A DNA stretch of 64,000 nucleotides from Enterobacter sp. RHBSTW-00175 (GCF_013927005.1 NZ_CP055930.1:1302001-1366000); one strand, 5' to 3'; counted from the first letter of the stretch, positions 9,146-20,994 are shown. A program made the numbers and translations. The notes: generated by a model from the sequence alone, not told the origin.

Positions 9146-10150
9146 ATGGAAAACATTGCGCTCATTGGTATCGATCTGGGTAAAAACTCTTTCCATATTC
9201 ATTGCCAGGATCGTCGCGGGAAGGCTGTTTACCGTAAAAAATTTACCCGGCCAAAGTTGATCGAATTTTTGGCGACATGCCCCGCTACAACCATCGCAAT
9301 GGAAGCCTGTGGCGGTTCTCACTTTATGGCACGCAAGTTGGAAGAGTTGGGGCATTCCCCAAAGCTGATATCACCACAATTTGTCCGCCCGTTCGTTAAA
9401 AGCAATAAAAACGACTTTGTCGACGCCGAAGCTATTTGTGAAGCTGCATCGCGTCCGTCTATGCGTTTTGTGCAGCCCAGAACGGAATCTCAGCAGGCAA
9501 TGCGGGCTCTGCATCGTGTCCGTGAATCCCTGGTTCAGGATAAGGTAAAAACAACCAATCAAATGCATGCTTTTCTGCTGGAATTTGGCATTAGCGTTCC
9601 CCGAGGAGCTGCCGTTATTAGCCGACTGAGTACCATTCTTGAGGATAATAGTTTGCCTCTTTACCTCAGCCAGTTATTGCTGAAATTACAACAGCATTAT
9701 CACTATCTTGTTGAGCAGATTAAAGATTTGGAATCCCAGTTGAAACGAAAGTTGGACGAAGATGAGGTTGGACAGCGCTTGCTGAGCATTCCCTGCGTCG
9801 GAACACTGACAGCGAGTACTATTTCAACTGAGATTGGCGACGGGAAGCAGTACGCCAGCAGCCGTGACTTTGCGGCGGCAACAGGGCTTGTACCTCGGCA
9901 GTACAGCACGGGAGGTAGGACGACATTGCTGGGAATTAGTAAGCGAGGTAATAAAAAGATCCGAACTTTGTTGGTTCAATGTGCCAGGGTATTCATACAA
10001 AAACTGGAACACCAGTCTGGCAAATTGGCCGATTGGGTCAGGGATTTACTGTGCCGGAAAAGCAACTTTGTCGTCACTTGTGCTCTGGCAAACAAGCTGG
10101 CCAGAATAGCCTGGGCCCTAACGGCACGACAGCAAACTTATGTAGCATAA
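9146..10150 (+). CDS. IS110-family (IS1111 group) transposase
   Basis: A 334-residue, apparently intact transposase. The N-terminal RuvC-like DEDD domain shows Asp in GIDLGKNSF, Glu in AMEACGGS and the Asp pair in NDFVDAEA. A coiled-coil-like middle leads to the C-terminal Transposase_20 domain with LLSIPCVGTLTAS, the AATGLVPRQYSTGG segment holding the conserved serine, and GISKRGNKKIR. ATG follows a GGAGAA box. These enzymes are guided by an RNA made from the element's noncoding end. Confidence 0.93.
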   Translation: MENIALIGIDLGKNSFHIHCQDRRGKAVYRKKFTRPKLIEFLATCPATTIAMEACGGSHFMARKLEELGHSPKLISPQFVRPFVKSNKNDFVDAEAICEAASRPSMRFVQPRTESQQAMRALHRVRESLVQDKVKTTNQMHAFLLEFGISVPRGAAVISRLSTILEDNSLPLYLSQLLLKLQQHYHYLVEQIKDLESQLKRKLDEDEVGQRLLSIPCVGTLTASTISTEIGDGKQYASSRDFAAATGLVPRQYSTGGRTTLLGISKRGNKKIRTLLVQCARVFIQKLEHQSGKLADWVRDLLCRKSNFVVTCALANKLARIAWALTARQQTYVA

Positions 10151-10390
10151 CGGCAGAAATACACCGGTTTAAAGAATTACTGATCTGGTTTTGCGAATAC
10201 TGATATTGATGATACTAACGGCCCACCGGCCTGTTGAGGAACCTGTAAAACGGAAAGGCTCATTGAAGCCGTATATTTTCTGGAGGTTCATCAGGCGCGG
10301 AACTCATCAAGGCGCGGGAATAAAATCCCATTCAGACGCCGGATAGATTCAAGCAAGCCAACTTGTCGTCAAAATCGGTGTTGCAAAAAC
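10151..10390 (+). ncRNA. Candidate seekRNA/bridge RNA region of the IS1111 element
   Basis: In IS1111-group elements the guide RNA is encoded between the transposase stop and the right inverted repeat. Here that interval is 240 bp with no reading frame of note and several short complementary segments (for example GGCCCACCGGCC at about 10220). The exact RNA ends and guide loops were not determined. Assignment rests on position and family knowledge. Confidence 0.45.
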
Positions 10391-10440
10391 GGGAGTGACC
10401 ATAGATTCTGTTTTCCATTTACTACTACATTCCCGCATGA

Positions 10441-10459
10441 TTGAATGATTCTCAATTAC
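10441..10459 (+). promoter_or_regulatory. Putative Fur box upstream of TonB receptor gene
   Basis: TTGAATGATTCTCAATTAC contains the AATGATTCTCA core often seen in Fur sites and matches the 19-bp consensus at about 11 positions. It lies about 105 bp before the chosen start of the receptor gene and 38 bp to the right of the insertion element. Confidence 0.5.
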
Positions 10460-10563
10460 ATGTTCGATGCCTGACATGGCGAACGGACAGACCGTTAAGG
10501 GCAATGAATCACACATTCTTCCGCGAACATTCATGCGCGGGATATTTCGGGAAAACAGATGTA

Positions 10564-12705
10564 ATGGCTAAGTTCACACCTTCTCTCTCTGGGGTAAAAG
10601 GGCGCGCGCTCTTTTCACTGTTATTCATCACACCGCTGGTGCAGGCCGCAGATACCACAACGGCTAAAGATGGCGAAACGCTGACTGTTACCGCCGATCC
10701 AAATGCAACCACCGATGCCACAAACGGCTATCAGCCGCTGAACACCTCCACCGCTACACTGACCAACATGCCAATGCTGGACATCCCGCAGGTGGTGAAT
10801 ACCGTCAGCGATAAGGTGCTTGAAGATCAGCACGCTACCACGCTCGACGAAGCGCTGTATAACGTCAGCAACGTTGTGCAGACCAACACCCTGGGCGGCA
10901 CCCAGGATGCGTTTGTACGCCGGGGCTTTGGCGCTAATCGCGATGGCTCAATCATGACTAACGGCCTGCGCACCGTACTGCCGCGCAGCTTTAACGCGTC
11001 AACCGAGCGTGTGGAAGTGCTGAAAGGCCCGGCGTCGACCCTGTACGGCATTCTCGATCCTGGCGGCCTGATTAACGTGGTCACCAAACGCCCGGAAACG
11101 ACGTTTGGCGGTTCAATTTCAGCCACCTCTTCCAGCTTTGGCGGCGGGACCGGGCAATTCGATGTTACTGGCCCGATTGAAGGGACGCGCCTTGCCTGGC
11201 GCCTGACGGGTGAATATCAGGACGAAGATTACTGGCGTAACTTCGGCACAGAACGCAGCACCTTTATCGCCCCATCGCTGACCTGGTTTGGCGATGATGC
11301 CACCGTCACGGTGCTCTACTCCCATCGCGACTATAAGACACCGTTCGATCGTGGAACGATCTTCGATCTCAATACCAAACAGGCGGTAAAGGTTGACCGA
11401 AAAACCCGCTTTGATGAGCCGTTTAACATCACCGACGGGCAATCCGACCTGGCGCAGCTCAACGCGGAATACCGCCTGAACAGCCAGTGGACCGCGAAGT
11501 TCGACTATAGCTACAGCCAGGATAAATACAGCGACAACCAGGCGCGCGTGATGGCCTATGACTCTGCCACCGGCAACCTGACCCGCCGTGTGGATGCAAC
11601 GCAAGGCTCGACGCAGCGAATGCACACCACCCGTGCCGATTTGCAGGGAAATGTAGATATCGCCGGCTTCTACAACGAGATCCTGACCGGCATCTCCTAT
11701 GAGAATTACGATCTGCTGCGCACGGATATGATCCGCTGTAAGAACGTGAAAGATTTCAACATCTATAACCCGACCTACGGCAATACCGGTAAATGTACAA
11801 CCGTTTCTGCGTCCGATAGTGACCAGACGATCAAGCAGGAGAGCTACTCCGCCTATGCGCAGGACGCGTTGTATCTGACCGATAAATGGATCGCCGTCGC
11901 CGGGATGCGTTACCAGTACTACACCCAGTATGCGGGTAAAGGCCGTCCGTTTAACGTTAACACCGACAGCCGTGACGATCAGTGGACGCCGAAGCTGGGC
12001 CTGGTCTACAAGCTGACGCCAAACGTGTCGCTGTTTGCTAACTATTCGCAGACGTTTATGCCGCAATCCTCTATTGCGAGCTATATCGGCGACCTGCCAC
12101 CAGAGACGTCAAATGCTTACGAAGTGGGTGCAAAGTTTGACCTGTTCAACGGCATTACCGCCAATATCGCGCTGTTTGATATTCATAAGCGCAATGTGCT
12201 GTATACCGAAAGCGTGGGGGATGAAACCATCGCCAAAACCGCAGGCCGCGTGCGCTCGCAGGGCGTGGAAGTGGATCTCGCCGGATCGCTCACCGAGAAC
12301 ACCAACATCATCGCCAGCTACGGTTATACCGATGCCAAAGTGCTGGAAGATCCTGATTACGCGGGTAAACCGCTGCCAAACGTGCCACGTCACACTGGCT
12401 CCCTGTTCCTGACCTACGACATTCATAACGTGATCGGCGGGAATACCCTGACGCTTGGCGGCGGCGGGCACGGCGTGAGCCGTCGTTCAGCTACCAACGG
12501 TGCGGATTACTATCTGCCAGGTTACGTCGTTGCGGATGCGTTTGCGGCGTATAAGATGAAGCTGCAATACCCGGTGACGTTGCAGGTGAACGTGAAGAAC
12601 CTGTTTGATAAAACCTACTACACCTCTTCAATCGCCACCAATAACCTGGGCAACCAGATTGGCGATCCACGCGAAGTGCAGTTTACGGTGAAGATGGAGT
12701 TTTGA
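10564..12705 (+). CDS. TonB-dependent siderophore receptor (FhuA/FoxA type)
   Basis: An outer-membrane receptor of about 713 residues. The ATG at 10564 gives a clean signal peptide ending Val-Gln-Ala; the frame is open further upstream, but those starts fall in the Fur-like site or have no ribosome box. After the leader come a TonB-box-like stretch (ETLTVTA), a plug domain with the VEVLKGPASTLYG and PGGLINVVTKRP motifs, and a 22-strand barrel ending in Phe. The plug pattern is that of the ferrichrome/hydroxamate-type receptor family. It is divergent from the ABC operon and probably supplies it with ferric siderophore. The actual ligand is unknown. Confidence 0.88.
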   Translation: MAKFTPSLSGVKGRALFSLLFITPLVQAADTTTAKDGETLTVTADPNATTDATNGYQPLNTSTATLTNMPMLDIPQVVNTVSDKVLEDQHATTLDEALYNVSNVVQTNTLGGTQDAFVRRGFGANRDGSIMTNGLRTVLPRSFNASTERVEVLKGPASTLYGILDPGGLINVVTKRPETTFGGSISATSSSFGGGTGQFDVTGPIEGTRLAWRLTGEYQDEDYWRNFGTERSTFIAPSLTWFGDDATVTVLYSHRDYKTPFDRGTIFDLNTKQAVKVDRKTRFDEPFNITDGQSDLAQLNAEYRLNSQWTAKFDYSYSQDKYSDNQARVMAYDSATGNLTRRVDATQGSTQRMHTTRADLQGNVDIAGFYNEILTGISYENYDLLRTDMIRCKNVKDFNIYNPTYGNTGKCTTVSASDSDQTIKQESYSAYAQDALYLTDKWIAVAGMRYQYYTQYAGKGRPFNVNTDSRDDQWTPKLGLVYKLTPNVSLFANYSQTFMPQSSIASYIGDLPPETSNAYEVGAKFDLFNGITANIALFDIHKRNVLYTESVGDETIAKTAGRVRSQGVEVDLAGSLTENTNIIASYGYTDAKVLEDPDYAGKPLPNVPRHTGSLFLTYDIHNVIGGNTLTLGGGGHGVSRRSATNGADYYLPGYVVADAFAAYKMKLQYPVTLQVNVKNLFDKTYYTSSIATNNLGNQIGDPREVQFTVKMEF

Positions 12706-12711
12706 TGTAAA

Positions 12712-12776
12712 AAAGCCCGGGGCGCTATCGCTTACCGGGCCTACGATCCAATACCCTCTCCCACCGGGAGAGGGTC
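12712..12776. repeat. REP-like palindrome and CTCTCCC/GGGAGAG hairpin
   Basis: Between the convergent receptor and parE genes lie GCCCGGGGCGCTATCGCTTACCGGGC, a REP-type palindrome preceded by A-residues, and then CCCTCTCCCACCGGGAGAGGG. Either could stop transcription from both sides. Confidence 0.65.
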
Positions 12777-12789
12777 AGGATGAGGAGCA

Positions 12790-14685
<1,896 letters not shown>

Positions 14686-14710
14686 TTAAACTAGCAATTC
14701 GCATTGATTG

Positions 14711-15292
14711 TCAGAGGCTGTGCAGTCCAAGAAAATCGACAATCTGGGTGAAATGATTCTCAAAGTCCGTGAAAGCATGGTTTCCGCCCTCTTCTATAGT
14801 CTGGCGGCAGGATGCGTAATACGCCACTGCCTGGCGGTAATCCAGCACTTCATCCCCCGTTTGTTGCAGCAGCCAGATAAGATCGGGCGCATCAAGCGGG
14901 TCTACCTGCATAACTTTGAGATCGTAAATATGGCGAGACTCTAGCACATATTGCTGTCCGGTGTAGGGGTTCTCGTTTTGACCAAGAAAGTCCCGTAACA
15001 GCTCATATGGCCGCACCGCCGGGTTGACCACTACCGCTGGCAGCATGAAGCATTGCGATAGCCAGGTGGCGTAATAACCGCCCAGCGAGGAGCCGACGAC
15101 TCCCAGGGATTCCCCGCCGTGCTCCAGCACGATAGATTCCAGCATTTCTGCGGCGTCAGCCGGGTATGGTGGCAGCTGCGGGATAATCATCTCAACATAC
15201 GGATGATGTTCGCTCAGCCACGCGCGGAATTGTGTCGCTTTCGCGGATCGCGGCGAACTGTTAAACCCATGCAGGTAAAGGAGGGTAGACAT
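14711..15292 (-). CDS. yqiA: Esterase YqiA
   Basis: A 193-residue alpha/beta hydrolase, the length of E. coli YqiA. It starts at 15292 with a Leu-Tyr-Leu-His-Gly-Phe oxyanion region, has the nucleophile elbow GSSLGG, and a late His in GGNHAF. Its ATG overlaps the cpdA stop by one base (TGATG), so translation is coupled. Family members hydrolyse short-chain acyl and CoA esters in the cytoplasm; the physiological substrate is unclear. Confidence 0.95.
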   Translation of the reverse strand: MSTLLYLHGFNSSPRSAKATQFRAWLSEHHPYVEMIIPQLPPYPADAAEMLESIVLEHGGESLGVVGSSLGGYYATWLSQCFMLPAVVVNPAVRPYELLRDFLGQNENPYTGQQYVLESRHIYDLKVMQVDPLDAPDLIWLLQQTGDEVLDYRQAVAYYASCRQTIEEGGNHAFTDFENHFTQIVDFLGLHSL

Positions 15293-16119
15293 CAATAGCC
15301 TTCTGAAGCGGTATCTGGACGGAATTTTAACCCTGACAAACGGCACACTTCAGTGGTCAGCACACCATCAGCGTGGAGTTCCAGCCAGCGCCAGCCTGGG
15401 GCAATGGTATCCAGGGTAAAGTTGGCACAATGCGGTTTAAACTGCACGCAGGTAGACGGCGTTGCCAGCATCCGGCGGCCGTTCCAGTCGAGATCCTGTT
15501 CCTGATGAATGTGTCCGCAAAGCAGATTTTTCACCCGTGGGAATTTGACCAGAACACGGTCCAGCGCCGCAGAGTTGCGTAAGCTGTGCTGATCAAGCCA
15601 GCTACAGCCAGCCGGTAACGGATGATGATGGAGCAACAACAGCGTATGGCGTTCCGGCTCGGCGGCGAGTTTTGTCTCCAGCCAGTCAAGCTGAAACTCG
15701 CTCAGCTCACCGTGCGGCACGCCAAATACCTGGCTGTCGAGCAGCAGGATTTGCCACTGGTCGCCCACGATGACGGTCTTGGCCGGAGAGATGCCTGCCT
15801 CCTGAAGCGCGCTGTACATGGCGGGCTGGAAGTCATGGTTGCCCGGCAACCAGACGCAAGGCACGTTAAAGCTCGCGATACCCTCAGCAAAATGCTGATA
15901 GGCCGCGGAGGATTGATCCTGCGCGAGATCGCCCGTCGCGACGATTAAATCGCAAGGACGGTTTTCAGCGTGAATCGCGCCAAGTACTGCCTGATAACTC
16001 TCCCAGGTGTTCACTCCCAGCAGAGTCTCATGCTTTTCGGCAAACAGGTGAGTATCGGTGATTTGTAATATCCTGACTGGCGCCCCACCAGCAACAGTCA
16101 GGTTCAACAGGCTTTCCAA
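15292..16119 (-). CDS. cpdA: 3',5'-cyclic AMP phosphodiesterase
   Basis: A 275-residue metallophosphoesterase equal in length to E. coli CpdA. Metal-binding motifs are in order: Asp-Thr-His in ITDTHLF, Gly-Asp in ATGDLAQD, Gly-Asn-His-Asp in LPGNHDFQ, the [10 protein letters not shown] histidines and Gly-His-Ile-His in LLCGHIHQE. It hydrolyses cAMP to AMP and so lowers CRP-dependent expression. It lies between yqiB and yqiA in the nudF operon. Confidence 0.97.
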   Translation of the reverse strand: MESLLNLTVAGGAPVRILQITDTHLFAEKHETLLGVNTWESYQAVLGAIHAENRPCDLIVATGDLAQDQSSAAYQHFAEGIASFNVPCVWLPGNHDFQPAMYSALQEAGISPAKTVIVGDQWQILLLDSQVFGVPHGELSEFQLDWLETKLAAEPERHTLLLLHHHPLPAGCSWLDQHSLRNSAALDRVLVKFPRVKNLLCGHIHQEQDLDWNGRRMLATPSTCVQFKPHCANFTLDTIAPGWRWLELHADGVLTTEVCRLSGLKFRPDTASEGY

Positions 16120-16146
16120 ATGGTGTCCTTAGGTAGGTTTATGACG

Positions 16147-16569
16147 CTAACAAACCGGAATCGCCATTGCTCCATGTGCTAAACAATATCTTAGCCAGTC
16201 AGCTAAAAACTGGTTAATTTGATGCTTTTCGTCGCGTTGATGCAACTTTTTATTCGGATAATCATACCGTGCCTTGAAGCGAAAGATCTGCTGGCTTGAA
16301 CACACTTCAGCGACCATCGCGTCGTGATACAGGCGTACTGTCATTGACGGCAAGCTCCAGTAGCTAATACTGGGTGCCGTTTGCTCGATTTCCACAAGCG
16401 TAGTGTAGCGCGTTGATTCTGTGATCGTTAACCGATACTGCGCGTTGCTCACCTGATAGCTCACCGTTTCGCCGGGTGCGTCGTTTCGCGGCAACAGGCG
16501 GCGCAATTGTGCAAAATTGGTTTCGCACAAGCGCATCATTTCTGGGAAGTCAGGTGTATAACGCTTCAT
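16147..16569 (-). CDS. yqiB: DUF1249 protein YqiB
   Basis: A 140-residue protein recognised as YqiB by its N-terminus ([12 protein letters not shown]) and its DUF1249 body. I placed the start at 16569, overlapping the nudF stop by 4 bp, since this agrees with the E. coli protein; an upstream frame extension lies wholly inside nudF. The sequence is basic and soluble without known catalytic motifs. The function is not established; operon membership with nudF and cpdA is conserved. Confidence 0.93.
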   Translation of the reverse strand: MKRYTPDFPEMMRLCETNFAQLRRLLPRNDAPGETVSYQVSNAQYRLTITESTRYTTLVEIEQTAPSISYWSLPSMTVRLYHDAMVAEVCSSQQIFRFKARYDYPNKKLHQRDEKHQINQFLADWLRYCLAHGAMAIPVC

Positions 16570-17198
16570 TTTTTCCACTCGTTTCGTAATGTCTGATAAT
16601 GCAGTTGCAGCCATTGCAGGGCGATGACAGACGCTGCGTTGTCGATTTTCCCCTCTTCAACCCACTGGTAAGCCTGCTCCCGACTCACCACATGAACCCG
16701 AATATCTTCGTTTTCATCTGCCAGACCGTGGATCCCTTCCGCCGTCGTGGCGTCCACTTCGCCCACCATAATGGATAAGCGTTCACTTGTGCCGCCAGGG
16801 CTTGCCAGATAGCTGAGCACCGGTTTGGTGCGGCCAACCACCAGCCCTGCTTCTTCCTGCGCTTCGCGGCGGGCGACATCTTCGACCGTCTCGCCCTCTT
16901 CTATCATCCCGGCGACCATCTCCAGCAACCATGGACTTGGGCTAACGTCATACGCCGCGATTCGGATCTGCTCAATCAGTACCACTTCGTCACGCACTGG
17001 GTCAAAGGGTAGCAAGACTGCCGCATGACCGCGCTCAAAAATTTCACGTCTGATCTCGCCGCTCATCTGCCCGTTAAACAGGCGATGCCGGAAACGGTAA
17101 AGATCCATCGAAAAAAAACCGCTATATAGCGTTTCTCGTGCAATAATTTCTACATCGTTTTTGGCGAATGTCACTGGCAACTTATCTGGTTTTTGCAT
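16566..17198 (-). CDS. nudF: ADP-ribose pyrophosphatase
   Basis: A 210-residue Nudix hydrolase. The Nudix box is complete (Gly-Met-Ile-Glu-Glu-Gly-Glu, then REAQEEAGL at roughly residues 97–119). It converts ADP-ribose to AMP and ribose 5-phosphate and also acts on ADP-glucose and similar compounds. It is the first gene of the minus-strand nudF-yqiB-cpdA-yqiA-parE group and is transcribed away from tolC, as in E. coli. Confidence 0.97.
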   Translation of the reverse strand: MQKPDKLPVTFAKNDVEIIARETLYSGFFSMDLYRFRHRLFNGQMSGEIRREIFERGHAAVLLPFDPVRDEVVLIEQIRIAAYDVSPSPWLLEMVAGMIEEGETVEDVARREAQEEAGLVVGRTKPVLSYLASPGGTSERLSIMVGEVDATTAEGIHGLADENEDIRVHVVSREQAYQWVEEGKIDNAASVIALQWLQLHYQTLRNEWKK

Positions 17199-17288
17199 GA
17201 GTCATACCTTTGTAGCAATAGTGTTGAAATCATTAATTTCAAGGCTGTATATAAGGCTATATGATAGATTGGTGCAAATTACAGCCGG

Positions 17289-17308
17289 ATGGCACGTAAC
17301 GCCAACCT
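17289..17308 (+). promoter_or_regulatory. marbox upstream of tolC
   Basis: ATGGCACGTAACGCCAACCT fits the MarA/SoxS/Rob consensus (AYnGCACnnWnnRYYAAAYn) at nearly every fixed position and sits in the same place as the known E. coli tolC marbox. It predicts induction of tolC by MarA, SoxS and Rob. Confidence 0.75.
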
Positions 17309-17390
17309 TTTGGTGTGGAAGATTCTGTTAGAATCGGCAATTATTTTTAATTAGATCAGCGCTAATACTGCTTCACAACAAGGAATGCAA

Positions 17391-18869
17391 ATGAAGAAAT
17401 TGCTCCCCATCCTTATCGGCCTGAGCCTGACGGGCTTCAGTGCAATGAGTCAGGCGGAAAACCTGTTACAGGTCTACCAGCAGGCACGTCTGGGCAACCC
17501 TGATTTACGTAAATCAGCCGCCGATCGTGATGCTGCGTTTGAAAAAATTAACGAAGCACGTAGTCCGCTGCTGCCGCAGTTGGGCTTAGGTGCAGATTAT
17601 ACCTATAGCAACGGTTTTCGCGATGCTAACGGCGTTAACTCTAACGCCACCAGCGCATCGCTGCAGCTGACCCAGACGCTGTTTGATATGTCCAAATGGC
17701 GCGCCCTGACGCTGCAAGAGAAGAGCGCCGGTATCCAGGATGTGACCTATCAGACCGATCAGCAGACGCTGATCCTGAATACCGCCACCGCTTACTTCAA
17801 CGTGCTGAGCGCCATCGACTCGCTCTCCTACACTGAAGCGCAGAAACAGGCGATTTATCGTCAGTTGGACCAAACCACCCAGCGTTTCAACGTGGGTCTG
17901 GTTGCAATTACCGACGTGCAGAACGCCCGTTCACAATACGACAGCGTACTGGCAAACGAAGTGACCGCGCGTAACAACCTCGATAATGCGCTTGAATCAC
18001 TGCGTCAGGTCACCGGTAACTACTACCCTGAACTGGCCTCGCTAAACGTGGACCATTTCAAAACGGACAAACCACAGACGGTAAATGCGCTGCTGAAAGA
18101 AGCAGAAAACCGTAACCTGGCCTTGCTGCAGGCACGTCTGAGCCAGGATCTGGCGCGTGAACAGATTCGTCAGGCACAGGATGGTCATCTGCCAACCCTG
18201 AGCTTAAGCGCTTCTACTGGCGTGTCTGATACCACCTACAGCGGCTCTAAAACCAACTCTGCCCAGTATGACGACAGCAATCAGGGTCAAAACAAAGTGG
18301 GCCTGAGCTTCTCCCTGCCGCTGTATCAGGGCGGAATGGTGAACTCCCAGGTGAAACAGGCGCAGTACAACTTTGTGGGTGCGAGCGAGCAACTGGAAAG
18401 TGCACACCGCAACGTGGTGCAAACCGTGCGTTCTTCCTTCAACAACGTGAACGCCTCCATCAGCAGCATCAACGCCTATAAACAGGCCGTTATTTCTGCC
18501 CAGAGCTCACTGGATGCAATGGAAGCAGGCTATTCCGTTGGTACGCGCACCATCGTTGACGTGTTAGACGCAACGACCACGCTGTATAACGCGAAACAAC
18601 AGCTCTCCAGCGCACGTTACACTTACCTGATTAACCAGCTGAACATCAAATCAGCACTGGGTACGTTGAATGAGCAGGATCTGCAAGCGCTGAACGCAGC
18701 ACTCGGCAAGCCGGTTTCTACATCGCCAGATAGCGTTGCGCCTGAAAATCCGCAGCAGGTTGCCGCCGTTGATAATTTTAACGCCGACAGCAATACCCCT
18801 GCAGCACAACCTGCGGCTACGCGTTCAACCACGCCTGCCAGCAAGAGCACCAATCCGTTCCGTAATTAA
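17391..18869 (+). CDS. tolC: Outer-membrane channel protein TolC
   Basis: About 492 residues, close to E. coli TolC. The ATG at 17391 is preferred over the one at 17385 because AAGGA lies 7 nt upstream of it and it opens directly with the signal peptide (MKKLLPILIG… cleaved after Ser-Gln-Ala). The mature protein has two similar halves of the outer membrane efflux protein family, each giving helical barrel and beta strands, and ends in a low-complexity Pro/Ala/Thr/Ser tail. As a trimer it forms the exit duct for AcrAB-type pumps, EmrAB, MacAB and type I secretion. A marbox is present upstream. Confidence 0.98.
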   Translation: MKKLLPILIGLSLTGFSAMSQAENLLQVYQQARLGNPDLRKSAADRDAAFEKINEARSPLLPQLGLGADYTYSNGFRDANGVNSNATSASLQLTQTLFDMSKWRALTLQEKSAGIQDVTYQTDQQTLILNTATAYFNVLSAIDSLSYTEAQKQAIYRQLDQTTQRFNVGLVAITDVQNARSQYDSVLANEVTARNNLDNALESLRQVTGNYYPELASLNVDHFKTDKPQTVNALLKEAENRNLALLQARLSQDLAREQIRQAQDGHLPTLSLSASTGVSDTTYSGSKTNSAQYDDSNQGQNKVGLSFSLPLYQGGMVNSQVKQAQYNFVGASEQLESAHRNVVQTVRSSFNNVNASISSINAYKQAVISAQSSLDAMEAGYSVGTRTIVDVLDATTTLYNAKQQLSSARYTYLINQLNIKSALGTLNEQDLQALNAALGKPVSTSPDSVAPENPQQVAAVDNFNADSNTPAAQPAATRSTTPASKSTNPFRN

Positions 18870-18884
18870 GTATTAGTATTGCCC

Positions 18885-18958
18885 GCTGTCACTTCGCTTA
18901 TTGAACCTGCTTCACCGCGGGCCGGGTAAGCGAAGTGACACCCGGCGCAAAATCACAT
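18885..18958. repeat. Inverted repeat after tolC
   Basis: CCCGCTGTCACTTCGCTTA and TAAGCGAAGTGACACCCGG form long arms around CTTCACCGCGGGCC, a large palindrome of REP/BIME type immediately after the tolC stop. It probably ends or stabilises the tolC transcript. Confidence 0.6.
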
Positions 18959-19080
18959 CCAAACGTAAGTCAACGTAAAGATCTCCCTGTTTCCACCCCC
19001 CTTAGCTTCATTTTCAACCACTCATCCTCTATCCTGAGCCTTATTTACTTCGTTCTACCACTGGGTCCTGGAAGACAAAA

Positions 19081-19746
19081 ATGAAACGGACAAAATCGAT
19101 TAATCACGCATCGTTCCGCAAAAGCTGGAACGCGCGCCATCTCACTCCTGTCGCGCTGGCGATCACTGCCGTCTTTATGCTGGCGGGCTGTGAGAAAACC
19201 GACGAAACGGTATCGCTGTATCAGAACGCGGATGACTGTTCAGCCGCCACCGGCAAAGCCGCAGAATGTACTACTGCGTACAACACGGCGCTGAAAGAAG
19301 CAGAGCGTACCGCACCGAAATATGCCTCTCGTGCTGACTGCGTTGCTGAATTTGGCGAAGGCCAGTGCCAGCAAGCTCCAGCTCAGGCGGGCACGGCACC
19401 TGAAAACCAGGCGCAGGCACAATCCAGCGGCAGTTTCTGGATGCCACTGATGGCCGGTTACATGATGGGTCGTCTGATGGGCGGCGGTGCAGGCTACCAG
19501 CAGCAGCCGCTGTTTAGCTCAAAAAACCCGGCAAGCCCGGCGTACGGTCAGTACACCGATGCCAGCGGTAAAGGTTACGGTGCAGCGCAACCCGGCCGCA
19601 CAATGACCGTGCCGAAAACCGCGATGGCGCCAAAACCAGCGACCACCAGTACCATTACCCGTGGCGGCTTTGGTGAGTCTGTTGCAAAACAAACTTCCAT
19701 GCAGCGTAGCGCAACGGGTTCTTCTACCCGCTCAATGGGCGGCTGA
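19081..19746 (+). CDS. ygiB: DUF1190 lipoprotein-like protein YgiB
   Basis: A 221-residue protein matching E. coli YgiB along its length. The N-terminus is basic, followed by a hydrophobic stretch ending in a lipobox-like Leu-Ala-Gly-Cys (about residue 38). The middle contains the [21 protein letters not shown] segment and the end is rich in Ser, Thr, Gly and Met. Likely membrane-anchored in the cell envelope. It is followed after 2 bp by ygiC, and the pair sits downstream of tolC as in other enterobacteria; a link to envelope stress or TolC function has been suggested but the biochemical role is not settled. Confidence 0.93.
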   Translation: MKRTKSINHASFRKSWNARHLTPVALAITAVFMLAGCEKTDETVSLYQNADDCSAATGKAAECTTAYNTALKEAERTAPKYASRADCVAEFGEGQCQQAPAQAGTAPENQAQAQSSGSFWMPLMAGYMMGRLMGGGAGYQQQPLFSSKNPASPAYGQYTDASGKGYGAAQPGRTMTVPKTAMAPKPATTSTITRGGFGESVAKQTSMQRSATGSSTRSMGG

Positions 19747-19748
19747 TC

Positions 19749-20909
19749 ATGGAACGAGTCAGTATTACCGAGCGCCCTGACTGGCGCGAAAAAGCGACTG
19801 AATACGGCTTTAATTTCCACACCATGTACGGCGAGCCGTACTGGTGTGAAGACGCTTATTACAAGCTCACCCTCGCCCAGGTAGAGAAACTGGAAGATGT
19901 GACCGCTGAGCTGCACCAGATGTGCCTGAAAGTGGTTGATAAAGTCATCGATAGCGACGAACTGATGGCTAAATTCCGCATTCCAAAACACACCTGGAGC
20001 TTCGTTCGCCAGTCATGGAAAACCAGCCAGCCATCGCTCTACTCGCGCCTCGACCTGGCATGGGACGGCGTGGGTGAACCTAAGCTGTTAGAAAACAACG
20101 CCGACACGCCAACTTCTCTGTATGAAGCTGCATTCTTCCAGTGGATTTGGCTTGAAGACCAGGTGAATGCCGGAAACCTGCCGGAAGGCAGCGACCAGTT
20201 CAACAGCCTTCAGGAAAAGCTGATTGAGCGCTTTGGCGAATTGCGTGAACAGCATGGCTTCAACCTGCTGCACCTCGCCTGCTGTCGCGATACAGAAGAA
20301 GATCGTGGCACAGTGCAGTATTTACAGGACTGTGCGGCCGAAGCCGAAGTCGCTACCGAATTCCTTTATATTGAAGACATTGGCCTGGGTGAAAAGGGTC
20401 AGTTCACGGATATGCAGGATCAGGTAATCAGTAACCTGTTCAAGCTCTATCCCTGGGAATATATGCTGCGCGAGATGTTCTCGACCAAGCTGGAAGATGC
20501 TGGCGTACGCTGGCTGGAGCCTGCCTGGAAGAGCATTATTTCTAACAAGGCGCTGCTGCCAATGCTGTGGGAGATGTTCCCGAATCACCCTAATCTGCTG
20601 CCCGCTTACTTTGCTGAAGATGATTTCCCGCCGATGGATAAATACGTCGTGAAGCCCATCTTCTCTCGTGAAGGGGCGAACGTATCCATCATCGAAAACG
20701 GCAAAACGCTGGAAGCGGTTGAAGGGCCTTACGGCGAAGAAGGGATGATCGTCCAGGAATTTTATCAACTGCCGAAGTTTGGCGACAGCTATACGCTGAT
20801 TGGTAGCTGGCTCATTAACGATCAGCCAGCCGGGATCGGCATCCGCGAAGATCGCGCGCTGATCACTCAGGATCTGTCACGGTTCTATCCGCACATCTTC
20901 GTCGAATAA
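19749..20909 (+). CDS. ygiC: Glutathionylspermidine synthase-like ATP-grasp protein YgiC
   Basis: A 386-residue protein of the GSP_synth (ATP-grasp ligase) family, as E. coli YgiC. ATP-grasp features are visible in the C-terminal half: the [14 protein letters not shown] lysine region and the ENGKTLEA…[11 protein letters not shown] stretch. It resembles the synthetase half of Gsp but lacks the amidase half. Likely forms an amide bond on an unknown acceptor in the cytoplasm. It is coupled to ygiB (2-bp gap). Confidence 0.94.
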   Translation: MERVSITERPDWREKATEYGFNFHTMYGEPYWCEDAYYKLTLAQVEKLEDVTAELHQMCLKVVDKVIDSDELMAKFRIPKHTWSFVRQSWKTSQPSLYSRLDLAWDGVGEPKLLENNADTPTSLYEAAFFQWIWLEDQVNAGNLPEGSDQFNSLQEKLIERFGELREQHGFNLLHLACCRDTEEDRGTVQYLQDCAAEAEVATEFLYIEDIGLGEKGQFTDMQDQVISNLFKLYPWEYMLREMFSTKLEDAGVRWLEPAWKSIISNKALLPMLWEMFPNHPNLLPAYFAEDDFPPMDKYVVKPIFSREGANVSIIENGKTLEAVEGPYGEEGMIVQEFYQLPKFGDSYTLIGSWLINDQPAGIGIREDRALITQDLSRFYPHIFVE

Positions 20910-20915
20910 AGCTTG

Positions 20916-20994
20916 CCCGGTGGCGCTACGCTTACCGGGTCTACGCGCGACATGTAGGCCGGGTAAGGCGAAGCCGCCACCCGGCATGTTTTTT
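20916..20994. repeat. REP/BIME palindromic pair
   Basis: GCCCGGTGGCGCTACGCTTACCGGG and CCGGGTAAGGCGAAGCCGCCACCCGGC lie in inverted orientation around a short spacer with GTAGGC, between the convergent genes ygiC and ygiD. Typical BIME layout. Confidence 0.8.

Larger units (their letters stand above)
9086..10402 (+). mobile_element. IS110-family insertion sequence, IS1111 group
   Basis: A perfect 12-bp inverted repeat, ATGGTCACTCCC at 9086–9097 and GGGAGTGACCAT at 10391–10402, brackets a DEDD transposase gene and a 240-bp downstream noncoding stretch. Subterminal inverted repeats with a long 3' noncoding end are the mark of the IS1111 group within IS110. True tips usually extend a few bases beyond the repeats, so the ends given are approximate. 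No target duplication is expected for this family and none is seen. The element separates the siderophore ABC operon from its divergent receptor gene. Confidence 0.85.

Noticed and set aside
10441..10563. Extended N-terminus of the TonB receptor from a TTG at 10441
   Set aside because: The TTG lies inside the Fur-like site and the extension would precede a perfectly good signal peptide that starts at 10564.
11119..12066. Antisense open frame of 315 codons opposite the TonB receptor gene
   Set aside because: Composition mirrors the receptor codons, with no recognisable domain; the plus-strand receptor fully explains the stretch.
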